Origin: Moraxellaceae bacterium | GTDB taxonomy: Bacteria; Pseudomonadota; Gammaproteobacteria; Pseudomonadales; Moraxellaceae | DNA length: 20,061 bases | NCBI GenBank assembly: GCA_030684415.1 | Contig: JAUXNL010000453.1 | Location: 1-20,061, forward strand | Direction of reading: 5' to 3' | Shown: positions 6,326 to 13,141 of the stretch, one piece after another | Layout: the number at the start of each line of letters is the position of its first letter | How positions within the stretch are numbered: the stretch's first letter is position 1 | Notes under the pieces: model-generated | The model's database searches: none | Seen by the model: only the letters and a program-made list of their open reading frames with translations | What the model was told of the DNA's origin: nothing | Made by a program: the position numbers and the translations under genes

Positions 6326-7384
6326 TCAGTTGACGGTGTCGCGCGAGGCCATCGCATCACGCGTCAAAGAGGCCAGTTGCTGCTGGCGCACGGACTGCGC
6401 AATCGCCTCGGCACGGGCTTCGTCCGACACATCCTGGCGACGTTCAGGGTTGATACCCAGCCGCGCAAACAACAGACGGTCATGCTCAGCTTCAGGATTC
6501 GCCGTGGTCAGCAGTTTTTCGCCGTAGAAAATCGAGTTGGCGCCCGCCATGAAGCAGAGCGCCTGCATTTCATCGTTCATGGTTTCGCGGCCAGCCGAGA
6601 GCCGCACATGCGAGTCCGGCATCAGCAGACGCGCAACCGCAATCGTGCGCACGAATTCGAAAGAATCGAGATCCTCCACATCGCCCAGCGGCGTGCCGGC
6701 AATCTTCACCAGCATATTGATGGGCACCGACTCCGGATGCACCGGCAGATTGGCCAGTTGCATGAGCAGGCCAATACGGTCTTCGCGCGCTTCCCCCAGA
6801 CCGACGATGCCACCACAGCACACCTTGATGCCGGCCTCACGCACATGGGCCAGCGTGTTCAGGCGGTCGTCGTAAGTCCGGGTGGTGATGATCTTGCCGT
6901 AGTGCTCGGGGCTGGTGTCCAGGTTGTGGTTGTAATAATCGAGGCCCGCGTCGGCGAGCTGCTGTGCCTGCTCGCCAGACAACATGCCGAGCGTCATACA
7001 GGTTTCAAGCCCCAAGCCTTTGACCTGCTTCACCATCTCCAGCACATAGGGCATGTCCTTGTCGCGTGGCGAGCGCCAGGCAGCGCCCATGCAGAAGCGG
7101 CTGGCGCCTTTTTCCTTCGCGTTCAGGGCCTCTTCCACCACCTTCTGTATTTCCAGCAGCTTTTCCTTGTCGAGCCCGGTGTCGTAGTGGCCGGACTGCG
7201 AGCAGTACTTGCAGTCTTCCGGGCAGGCACCGGTCTTGATGGAGAGCAAGGTACTGACCTGCACGGTATTGGGTTCGAAATGCTGGCGGTGCACGGTCTG
7301 GGCCCGGAACACCAGATCCATGAACGGCAGGTCGAACAAGGCACGAACATCGTTGCGGGACCAATCGTGGCGAATGGCGGTCAT
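6326..7384 (-). CDS. bioB: Biotin synthase BioB
   Basis: Radical-SAM enzyme that inserts sulfur into dethiobiotin to make biotin. 352 residues. The [4Fe-4S] motif CPEDCKYC gives Cys54, Cys58 and Cys61. The [2Fe-2S] ligands appear as Cys98 (RFCMGAAWR), Cys129 (ETCMTLG), Cys189 (KVCCGGIVGLGE) and Arg261 (HVRLSAGRE), matching E. coli ligands shifted by one residue. An extra cysteine, Cys190, follows the third ligand. YNHNLDTSPE (151-160) is also typical. First gene of the bio cluster, divergent from comF, with a promoter and BirA-type box directly upstream. Confidence 0.98.
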   Translation of the reverse strand: MTAIRHDWSRNDVRALFDLPFMDLVFRAQTVHRQHFEPNTVQVSTLLSIKTGACPEDCKYCSQSGHYDTGLDKEKLLEIQKVVEEALNAKEKGASRFCMGAAWRSPRDKDMPYVLEMVKQVKGLGLETCMTLGMLSGEQAQQLADAGLDYYNHNLDTSPEHYGKIITTRTYDDRLNTLAHVREAGIKVCCGGIVGLGEAREDRIGLLMQLANLPVHPESVPINMLVKIAGTPLGDVEDLDSFEFVRTIAVARLLMPDSHVRLSAGRETMNDEMQALCFMAGANSIFYGEKLLTTANPEAEHDRLLFARLGINPERRQDVSDEARAEAIAQSVRQQQLASLTRDAMASRDTVN

Positions 7385-7422
7385 GAGGGCTTCCCTGAAA
7401 ACTGGATGGCAGATAGGGTCGG

Positions 7423-7451
7423 ATTCTGGTCGGGGCAGGATGCCCCGTCAA
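7423..7451 (-). promoter_or_regulatory. bioB promoter
   Basis: On the minus strand, TTGACG (7451-7446) and CAGAAT (7428-7423) are separated by exactly 17 bases, giving 5/6 and 4/6 matches to the sigma-70 consensus. The start would fall near 7416, about 30 bases before the bioB ATG at 7384. The spacer carries a 7-bp palindrome, CGGGGCA-GGA-TGCCCCG (7431-7447). The -35 lies inside the weaker arm of the BirA-type box. Confidence 0.65.
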
Positions 7452-7477
7452 CCGGAATGGATTCCGATGGTTTACAA
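7445..7477. promoter_or_regulatory. BirA-type biotin operator
   Basis: The known BirA consensus in Gram-negative bacteria is TTGTAAACC, about 15-16 bases, then GGTTTACAA. Here GGTTTACAA at 7469-7477 is a perfect half, and CCGTCAACC at 7445-7453 matches the other half at 6 of 9 positions, with a 15-base spacer. The site covers the bioB -35, so biotinyl-AMP-bound BirA should repress bioB. The perfect half coincides with the first codons of comF (ATGGTTTACAAC). birA is not in the window; its product would need the N-terminal helix-turn-helix. Confidence 0.75.
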
Positions 7478-8183
7478 CTGGCTAAAAAACAACCTTTCGT
7501 TGCGCGGCCTGCTGCGCCCGGCCTGCCTGCTCTGTGATGCACCGGCCGAAAGCCACCGACTGTGCAACGGCTGCCTGCACGACCTGCCCTGGAACCTCCA
7601 CGCCTGCGACACCTGCGCCTTGCCGCTCCCTGAAGGTCTGAGCCGTTGCGGGGACTGTCGAGCCCGGGCCCCTCTGCAATCGACGGCTGTCGCACCACTG
7701 CGCTATGCCTTCCCCGTCGACGGGCTGGTGTCAGGGCTCAAGTACCGCCGGCAACTGGCGCATGCCCCCGCCCTTGGCGAGCTATTGCGCGATGCCGTCA
7801 TTGCCGCCGAGCGCCCGGCGCCTGACCTGCTCTTGCCGGTGCCGCTGCATGTCAGCCGCTTGCGTGAACGTGGCTGCAATCAGGCACTGGAGCTGTCGCG
7901 CCCGCTGGCGCGTCATTTCGGACTCGTGCCCGAAACCCGCTTGCTGCAACGTGAGCGGGCCACGGCCGCACAAATGGCGCTCAGTGCCGATGCACGCCGG
8001 CGCAACCTGCGCCGCGCCTTCACGCTGGATGCGCAGCGTCTCGTCACGCTTGGTCACCCCAAGCGGATTGCAATTGTGGATGACGTGCTGACCACCGGCG
8101 CCACCGTGCAGGCAATCGCGACCCTGTTGCATCAGCATGGCGTGGAGGACATCGAGGTATGGGTGGTGGCGCGTACGCCGTGA
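7467..8183 (+). CDS. comF: ComF/GntX family protein (phosphoribosyltransferase-like)
   Basis: 238 residues. The N-terminal part carries four zinc-finger-like cysteine pairs (CLLC, CNGC, CDTC, CGDC; residues about 20-66). The C-terminal half is a type I phosphoribosyltransferase domain with the PRPP-loop motif IAIVDDVLTTGAT. Relatives act in uptake of transforming DNA (ComF of naturally competent bacteria) or in use of DNA as nutrient (E. coli GntX); the biochemical reaction is not established. I chose the ATG at 7467, which gives the usual short N-terminus; the frame is open far upstream, but that overlaps bioB antisense. comF next to bioB is a recurrent gammaproteobacterial arrangement. The BirA-type box reaches into the start codon. 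Confidence 0.88.
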   Translation: MVYNWLKNNLSLRGLLRPACLLCDAPAESHRLCNGCLHDLPWNLHACDTCALPLPEGLSRCGDCRARAPLQSTAVAPLRYAFPVDGLVSGLKYRRQLAHAPALGELLRDAVIAAERPAPDLLLPVPLHVSRLRERGCNQALELSRPLARHFGLVPETRLLQRERATAAQMALSADARRRNLRRAFTLDAQRLVTLGHPKRIAIVDDVLTTGATVQAIATLLHQHGVEDIEVWVVARTP

Positions 8184-8306
8184 ACACTGCTTGCGCGCCG
8201 CACAAAAAATCGCTGCACGCGGCAACCGCCCTGCACGATGGCCTGCGGGCAAAATACACGGGCATCTGTACACCTTCACCATTGCCCGCTACGCGGCCCC
8301 GCCTGT

Positions 8307-8312
8307 TAGAAT
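8307..8312 (+). promoter_or_regulatory. Candidate -10 element (TAGAAT) for corA
   Basis: TAGAAT is a 5/6 match to the -10 consensus, about 110 bases upstream of the corA ATG. The best -35 candidate, TTGCCC at 8282-8287, is 19 bases away, which is long. The 239 bases between comF and corA hold no other gene, and I see no recognisable magnesium riboswitch in the leader. Confidence 0.35.
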
Positions 8313-8422
8313 GCCGGACCTTTTCGGGGTTGATGCTCACGTTTCGAGCGGGATTCTGCGCCTATCGACATATACCGGCGGCACACCACACGTTGCCCCT
8401 CCTTCGCTGCGAGACTCACGAC

Positions 8423-9373
8423 ATGCTGATGGCTTTCACCCTTAATCGCGGTTATCTGGAACAGGTGGCCATCAACGCCGCCGCCGATCTGGCCGCTGGG
8501 GTGATCTGGGTGGATGCGATTGCGCCGACGGATGAAGAGCGCGACTGGCTGCGCGAAGCCTACCAGCAAGAATTGCCGACCATCGCCGACCTCTACGAAA
8601 TCGAAGCCACCTCGCGTTTCTTTGAAACCGAGAACGGCCTGCATATCAGCTCTTACTTCCTCAATTACGCAGACGAAAACTCCGAGAACATCTCGGCGGC
8701 CTTCGTCTTCAACGGCGAGCGCCTGTTCACCCTGCGCGAAGAAGAGCTGGCGGCGTTCCGCCTGTTCCGCTTGCGCGCGCGCAAAGGGCTGATCACGCTG
8801 ACCAACTCCAAGTCCATCATGCTCGGGCTGTTCGAAACCAAGGTGGAAAACCTGGCCGACATCCTGGAACGGGTGGCCGCCGAACTGGAAAACACCTCGC
8901 GCCAGGTCCTCGGCAACGCCCAGCATGACGACATGGAATCGCTGCTGACCAGTATCGCCCGCCAGGAAGACGTGAACGGCAAAGTGCGCATCTCGATGAT
9001 GGACTTGCAGCGCATGCTCTACCTGCTGCTGCGCTCGGGCATCCTGAATGCTGAGCAAAGCGAGCGCCTGCGCGACATCATCCGTGACTCCGAGTCGCTG
9101 CTGGCCAGCACCTCCTTCCTTTTCGACAAAGTGAAGTTCCTGCTCGACACCACACTGGGCTTCATCAACGTCAACCAGAACAAGATCATCAAGATCTTCT
9201 CGGTGGCCGCCGTGATCTTCCTGCCTCCCACCATGGTGGCCAGTGTCTACGGCATGAACTTCGACTTCATGCCGGAGCTGCACTGGCGCATGGGCTACCC
9301 TTGGGCGTTGGGCCTGATGCTGGTTTCCGCCGTGGCCCCGTATCTCTATTTCAAGCGCCGCCGCTGGCTCTGA
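8423..9373 (+). CDS. corA: Magnesium/cobalt transporter CorA
   Basis: Pentameric inner-membrane channel for Mg2+ (also Co2+, Ni2+). 316 residues, exactly the E. coli length when started at the ATG at 8423 (MLMAFTLNRGYLEQ, aligning with MLSAF). A large soluble N-terminal domain is followed by a long helix, then two C-terminal membrane segments. The signature YGMNFDFMPEL (E. coli YGMNFEFMPEL) lies between them, and the protein ends in the positively charged YLYFKRRRWL. The ribosome site is weak (GAGA). The frame is open upstream into comF, but that extension has no family similarity. Confidence 0.97.
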   Translation: MLMAFTLNRGYLEQVAINAAADLAAGVIWVDAIAPTDEERDWLREAYQQELPTIADLYEIEATSRFFETENGLHISSYFLNYADENSENISAAFVFNGERLFTLREEELAAFRLFRLRARKGLITLTNSKSIMLGLFETKVENLADILERVAAELENTSRQVLGNAQHDDMESLLTSIARQEDVNGKVRISMMDLQRMLYLLLRSGILNAEQSERLRDIIRDSESLLASTSFLFDKVKFLLDTTLGFINVNQNKIIKIFSVAAVIFLPPTMVASVYGMNFDFMPELHWRMGYPWALGLMLVSAVAPYLYFKRRRWL

Positions 9374-9419
9374 CAACCGCTCCCCCTGTGGCACTGCCCT
9401 AACGCACTGCCGCTGACGA

Positions 9420-9473
9420 CCAAGCTCTGAGACCAAAGTCTTGAGCCCCAGCTCTGAGACGCAGGCCCTGACC
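9420..9473. repeat. Degenerate 13-14-base tandem repeat, four units
   Basis: Units CCAAGCTCTGAGA, CCAAAGTCTTGAGC, CCCAGCTCTGAGA and CGCAGGCCCTGACC follow each other directly downstream of corA. Units 1 and 3 share AGCTCTGAGAC exactly. No gene covers it. Probably slippage or duplication remnants; function unknown. Confidence 0.5.
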
Positions 9474-9502
9474 CATGGCCTCAAGGCAACAGCCACGAAG
9501 AA

Positions 9503-9539
9503 CAGGTGCCGGCGGTAGCACCTGCCCGCCCGTGCGGGC
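9503..9539. repeat. Two consecutive hairpins between corA and the next gene
   Basis: CAGGTGC-N8-GCACCTG (9503-9524, 7-bp stem) is followed directly by GCCCGC-CCGT-GCGGGC (9524-9539, 6-bp stem). Neither is followed by a T-run on the plus strand. CATAAT, a 5/6 match to the -10 consensus, begins with the last base of the second hairpin (9539-9544) and may serve the next gene, although I find no good -35 for it. Confidence 0.45.
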
Positions 9540-9611
9540 ATAATCGGCCGGCCCCTGCCTGATGGTGCGGGCCTTGTGCCATCACCAGAACAACAAGAAA
9601 GAGGACACCTC

Positions 9612-10103
9612 ATGCACGTTAAGGGAACGGCCCTTGCGGCCCTGCTGCTGAGCCTGCTGCTGCCCGCACCCGCCGCCCTTGCCGGGCCGCTGGACCCCAA
9701 GATCATCCCCGCCCTGGTGCTCTCGGCCGGCCGTGTCGACTCCAGCCGCGATGTGGATGGCAAAGGCACCGGCTTTTTCCTCGACGGCAACTACACCCGC
9801 ACCTTTCTCAACGTAGGTGCGGGCCACAAAGACTTCGACGGCGAGACTGTCGATAACGTCTACGCCGGCATCGGGATTTCCAAGCTGATCCAGTTGCAGG
9901 TGGGCTTCGGCACCGAAGGCCGCGTACAGCGCTGGCGCCACGACTTCAATCTGACGTCGATTTACGACTTCGTCACCGGCACCCAGCGCAACCGCTACAA
10001 CATGAATCTCGGCAACCGCATCACCTTCACGTTCGCTGCCGAAAAATACGGCCGCGACGAGCGCTTCAACAACGTGCATATCGGCTTCGGCCTGCAGTAC
10101 TGA
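9612..10103 (+). CDS. Small secreted protein, probable outer-membrane beta-barrel
   Basis: 163 residues, not recognised as a named family. Residues 1-24 form a clear Sec signal peptide: Lys4, a Leu/Ala-rich core, and APAALA before Gly25. The mature part is short alternating hydrophobic/polar strands with Gly and aromatic residues (FLDGNYTRTFLNVGAG, DNVYAGIGISKLIQLQVGFG, YNMNLGNRITFTFAAEK) and ends IGFGLQY with a C-terminal aromatic, the usual BAM-recognition pattern. About eight strands would fit. A PagL-like lipid A deacylase was considered, but I do not see its His-x-Ser catalytic pair. AGAGG stands at good distance before the ATG at 9612. Function unknown; localisation is inference from strand pattern. 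Confidence 0.8.
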   Translation: MHVKGTALAALLLSLLLPAPAALAGPLDPKIIPALVLSAGRVDSSRDVDGKGTGFFLDGNYTRTFLNVGAGHKDFDGETVDNVYAGIGISKLIQLQVGFGTEGRVQRWRHDFNLTSIYDFVTGTQRNRYNMNLGNRITFTFAAEKYGRDERFNNVHIGFGLQY

Positions 10104-10116
10104 CGCCTCCACGGCC

Positions 10117-10140
10117 CGGGGTTGCTGAACCAGCGCCCCG
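10117..10140. repeat. Hairpin after the small barrel protein gene
   Basis: CGGGG and CCCCG arms enclose a second GCTG/CAGC helix with an AAC loop, 14 bases past the stop codon. There is no T-run, so termination here would be weak at best. CATAAT at 10191-10196, 32 bases before the next ATG, is a -10 candidate for the downstream gene. Confidence 0.4.
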
Positions 10141-10227
10141 AGCTGCTCGCCTCACACCTCACTGTCACCCTTCCGTCATCGCACTGTCGCCATAATGCCG
10201 CACATTTTTTTGGGCGGATGACCTTGC

Positions 10228-11253
10228 ATGGCACCTCACTCGACTTCAGGCTTTCCCGAACTCGATGCATTGCAGCTTCTGTTGCGGCGGGATTCGCCAT
10301 GGCTGCGCGCCGAGGCCGTCACGCAAGTCGACGTACAGGGCGAGTCGCTCCCGGTCTGGTGTCTGGAAATGGGCAGCACCGACCCCAACGTGCCCGCGGT
10401 AGGCTTTTTCGGTGGCGTTCACGGCATGGAGCGCATCGGCACCCAAGTGCTGGTTGCCTGGCTGGAAACCCTGCTGGCACGCCTAGAGTGGGACGGCCAT
10501 TTTGCTGACCTGATGCAGCAAGTTCGGCTCGTCTTCATGCCCATGGTGAATCCGGGCGGATTACTGCTATCGACCCGCGCGAACCCTGCCGGAATTGATC
10601 TCATGCGCAGTGCCCCCGTAGACGCCAAGGGCAGCGTGCCCCTGCTCGTCGGTGGCCACCGTATCAGCCGGCACCTGCCCTGGTATCGCGGCAACGTGGA
10701 AGACGGCATTCCCCCCGAAGCAGATGCACTCTTCCGGGTGGTGCGCGAACGCCTGCATACCCATGCCTTTTCGATGGCCATGGATTGCCACTCCGGCTTC
10801 GGCTTTCGCGACCGCATCTGGTTTCCTTATGCGCGCAGCAACGAACCCGCTCCACATCTGCCAGAAGCCTTTGCGCTGCGCGCCCTGTTCAACCGCACCT
10901 ACCCCAACCACAGTTTTTACCTGATGGAGCCGCAGTCGGTGAGTTACACCACTCACGGCGATCTCTGGGACTTTCTTTACGACGAGCACATCGCGGAAAA
11001 ACGTGGGCTGTTCCTGCCGTTCACGCTGGAGATGGGATCGTGGCTATGGGTGAAGAAAAATCCGCGCCAATTCTTTTCGTGGTTCGGGCACTTCAACCCC
11101 ATCCTGCCACACCGGCTGGAGCGCGTGCTGCGGCGGCACATCACGCTGTTCGACTTCCTGATTGAGGCCGCCGTGGCACATGCGAAATGGCGACCAGAAG
11201 GCAAGCTGCAAGAGATTTACCGCGAAGAGGCCATGCGTCGCTGGTATCGCTAA
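10228..11253 (+). CDS. M14-like zinc carboxypeptidase family protein
   Basis: 341 residues with no signal peptide, so probably cytoplasmic. The M14/succinylglutamate-desuccinylase-type zinc site is visible: His65 and Glu68 in GGVHGMERIG (HxxE), the second zinc His188 in MDCHSGFGFRDR, and the likely general base Glu268 in FTLEMGSWLW. NPAGIDLMRSAP (119-130) stands where peptidases have GxDLNRN, but Met replaces Asn next to the likely carboxylate-binding Arg127. The substrate may therefore differ from that of classical carboxypeptidases; it could be a peptide, a muropeptide fragment or an N-acyl amino acid. The start at 10228 has a weak GGCGGA-like ribosome site. The neighbours give no functional clue. 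It ends at a TAA followed by an element shared with the 3' end of the oxygenase gene at 1403. Confidence 0.82.
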   Translation: MAPHSTSGFPELDALQLLLRRDSPWLRAEAVTQVDVQGESLPVWCLEMGSTDPNVPAVGFFGGVHGMERIGTQVLVAWLETLLARLEWDGHFADLMQQVRLVFMPMVNPGGLLLSTRANPAGIDLMRSAPVDAKGSVPLLVGGHRISRHLPWYRGNVEDGIPPEADALFRVVRERLHTHAFSMAMDCHSGFGFRDRIWFPYARSNEPAPHLPEAFALRALFNRTYPNHSFYLMEPQSVSYTTHGDLWDFLYDEHIAEKRGLFLPFTLEMGSWLWVKKNPRQFFSWFGHFNPILPHRLERVLRRHITLFDFLIEAAVAHAKWRPEGKLQEIYREEAMRRWYR

Positions 11254-11257
11254 CCCT

Positions 11258-11322
11258 CTGCTGACAAATGCTTTTCAGCAGCAGGCGTGGGCGGCCTGGA
11301 GCGACTCCGGATATGCGCCGGA
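11258..11322. repeat. Post-stop hairpin and conserved 26-base block, shared with 1286-1396
   Basis: Just after the TAA at 11251-11253, CTGCTGA/TCAGCAG arms (11258-11281) enclose AAATGCTTTTCAGCA, which is identical to the minus strand at 1390-1376. A second block at 11297-11322, beginning TGGAGCGACTCCGGATATG, matches the minus strand 1311-1286 at 21 of 26 positions, all differences being transitions. Order and orientation relative to the upstream gene are the same in both copies. Confidence 0.6.
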
Positions 11323-11420
11323 CTTGATGGCGGCAAAGTGCCATGAGCGCTGTTCAGAGCACGCCGTTACAACTTTTGCACGACGGCTTTTCACAACAGA
11401 ATGCCTCGCCCCCACAAAAC

Positions 11421-11449
11421 AAAGCGCCCGCCAATCTGGCGGGCGCTTT
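11421..11449. terminator. Strong terminator hairpin for aceF, usable in both directions
   Basis: AAAGCGCCCGCC and GGCGGGCGCTTT form a perfect 12-bp stem around AATCT. It is 27 bases past the aceF stop; read on the minus strand the stem is followed by GTTTTGT, so together with the TTT in its own 3' arm it makes a good intrinsic terminator. On the plus strand it would also catch transcripts leaving the carboxypeptidase gene, which faces aceF. Confidence 0.88.
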
Positions 11450-11476
11450 GCTGTCTGTCTGCGAAGAGCGATCAAT

Positions 11477-13093
11477 TCAAAGCAGCAATTGCCGTATATC
11501 CGCCAGCACCTTCGACAGCGCAGTGGTGAACCGCGCGGCATCCGCCCCATCGATCACGCGATGGTCGTACGAAAGCGACAACGGCAGCATCAGCCGTGGC
11601 TGGAACTCACGGCCATTCCACACCGGCTTCATCGCCGAACGCGACACGCCGAGAATGGCAACCTCCGGCCAGTTCACGATCGGGGTAAATGCCGTACCAC
11701 CAATCCCGCCCAGCGAAGAAATGCTGAAGCAGGCGCCCTGCATGTCCGCTGGGGAAAGTTTTTTGTCGCGTGCTTTTGCCGACAGCTCCCCCATGTCGCG
11801 CGCAATTTCGCGAATCGACTTTTTGTCAGCATCGCGAATCACCGGCACCACCAGACCGTTCGGCGTATCCACGGCGACCCCGATATGCACGTAATGCTTG
11901 TGCACCAGATGTTCGCCATCGGCATCCAGCGAGCTGTTGAATTTCGGGAACTGCTTCAGCACATGGGCTGAGGCTTTCACGAGAAACGCCAGCACCGTCA
12001 GACTGAGGCCTTCGGCCTTGAGCGCATCTTTCTGCGCCACGCGAAAGGCTTCCAGCTCGGTGATGTCGGCTTCGTCGAACTGGGTGACATGCGGAATCGT
12101 GACCCAGGCCCGGTGCAGGTTTTGCGCCGAGAGCTTCTGGATACGCGTCAGCGGCAGACGCTCGACTTCTCCCCACTTGGCAAAATCGATGACCGGCAGT
12201 GTCGGCAATCCACCACCCGCCGCCGGAGCGGCCGCCTTTTCGGTCAGCGTCTTTTTCACGAAGGCGTGCAGATCTTCTTTGAGGATGCGGCCCTTGGGGC
12301 CGGAGCCGGTGACGCACCCGAGGTCGGCCCCCAGCTCACGCGCCAGACGGCGGACCGCCGGACCCGCATGCACATTTGCCGTGCTGGCAACGGTCTGCTG
12401 ATGGGTAGCCAGCGGCATGGCGGGGGTCGGCGCTGACACTGAGGGTGCAGATACGGTGGCTACCGGCGCCGCACTGACAGCCGCAGGCGGCGCCTCAGGA
12501 GCGGAAGCCGCAACGGCCACGCTCACCTCCAGCAACACGACATGCTCGGACACCTTGTCGCCCACTTTCACCAGCACCTGCTGCACCACACCGGCCAGCG
12601 GGCTTGGGACTTCCATGCTGGCCTTGGCAGACTCCAGCACCACCAGCGGCTGCTCGATACTGATGACATCGCCGGCCTTCACGAGAATCTCGATGACATC
12701 GGCCGTGTCACTGCCGATGTCAGGCACTTTGACGGTTTGAATTGACGCCTCGGCTGGCGCCGCAACTGGCGCATTAGCTGCAGCGGCCACCGGCGGCGTC
12801 AGCACTGAACTCACCTGCTCCAGCTCCTGCTGGATTTGCCTGACCGGCACATCAGTACCAGCAGACGACGCCTCCAGCACCATCAGCAGATCACCCTGCG
12901 CCACACTCTGGCCCACGGTCACCGCCAGGCTTTTCACCACGCCACCTTCAGGACAGGGCACTTCCATGCTCGCCTTGGCGGATTCCAGCACGACTATCGT
13001 CTGCTCAGGTGTGACGCTGTCACCCGGCTTCACCAGTATTTCAATCACATCGGCACTGTCGCCACCGATGTCCGGCACGCGAATTTCACTCAC
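11477..13093 (-). CDS. aceF: Pyruvate dehydrogenase E2, dihydrolipoamide acetyltransferase
   Basis: Core of the pyruvate dehydrogenase complex; transfers the acetyl group from lipoamide to CoA. 538 residues. Two lipoyl domains (about 2-75 and 120-190) each carry ESAKASMEVP with lipoyl lysines Lys40 and Lys157. An Ala/Pro/Val-rich linker follows (about 191-240), then the E1/E3-binding domain (about 244-282, GPAVRRLARELGADL), and the catalytic domain ending SYDHRVIDGADAARF with His511 and Asp515. E. coli has three lipoyl domains; two is common elsewhere. The start is a GTG at 13093 with AAGGAG six bases away. It follows aceE by 48 bases in one operon. No E3 (lpd) gene is in the window. Confidence 0.97.
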   Translation of the reverse strand: MSEIRVPDIGGDSADVIEILVKPGDSVTPEQTIVVLESAKASMEVPCPEGGVVKSLAVTVGQSVAQGDLLMVLEASSAGTDVPVRQIQQELEQVSSVLTPPVAAAANAPVAAPAEASIQTVKVPDIGSDTADVIEILVKAGDVISIEQPLVVLESAKASMEVPSPLAGVVQQVLVKVGDKVSEHVVLLEVSVAVAASAPEAPPAAVSAAPVATVSAPSVSAPTPAMPLATHQQTVASTANVHAGPAVRRLARELGADLGCVTGSGPKGRILKEDLHAFVKKTLTEKAAAPAAGGGLPTLPVIDFAKWGEVERLPLTRIQKLSAQNLHRAWVTIPHVTQFDEADITELEAFRVAQKDALKAEGLSLTVLAFLVKASAHVLKQFPKFNSSLDADGEHLVHKHYVHIGVAVDTPNGLVVPVIRDADKKSIREIARDMGELSAKARDKKLSPADMQGACFSISSLGGIGGTAFTPIVNWPEVAILGVSRSAMKPVWNGREFQPRLMLPLSLSYDHRVIDGADAARFTTALSKVLADIRQLLL

Positions 13094-13141
13094 CTTGTTC
13101 TCCTTGCCCGCTCCGGATAAGAGTCATGACGTGTTGGCCCC

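Noticed and set aside
6151..6360. 69-codon minus-strand frame between bioB and bioF
   Set aside because: Arg/Pro-rich, begins inside bioB, no family resemblance; only its last codons are of interest as a possible mini-frame.
7209..7466. N-terminal extension of comF into bioB antisense
   Set aside because: The extension has no ComF similarity and overlaps the bioB coding region and promoter.
6377..7537. 386-codon open frame antisense to bioB
   Set aside because: Shadow of bioB; His/Gln-rich translation and overlap with an unquestionable gene.
8159..8422. N-terminal extension of corA into comF
   Set aside because: Starting at 8423 gives exactly the E. coli CorA length and N-terminus; the extra residues overlap comF.
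8306..9790. 494-codon open frame antisense to corA and the barrel gene
   Set aside because: Mirrors the high-GC codon pattern of corA, spans two well-supported genes and an intergenic gap, and its translation is low-complexity with no family resemblance.
10117..10140. Hairpin as an intrinsic terminator
   Set aside because: Stem is interrupted and there is no T-run on the plus strand.
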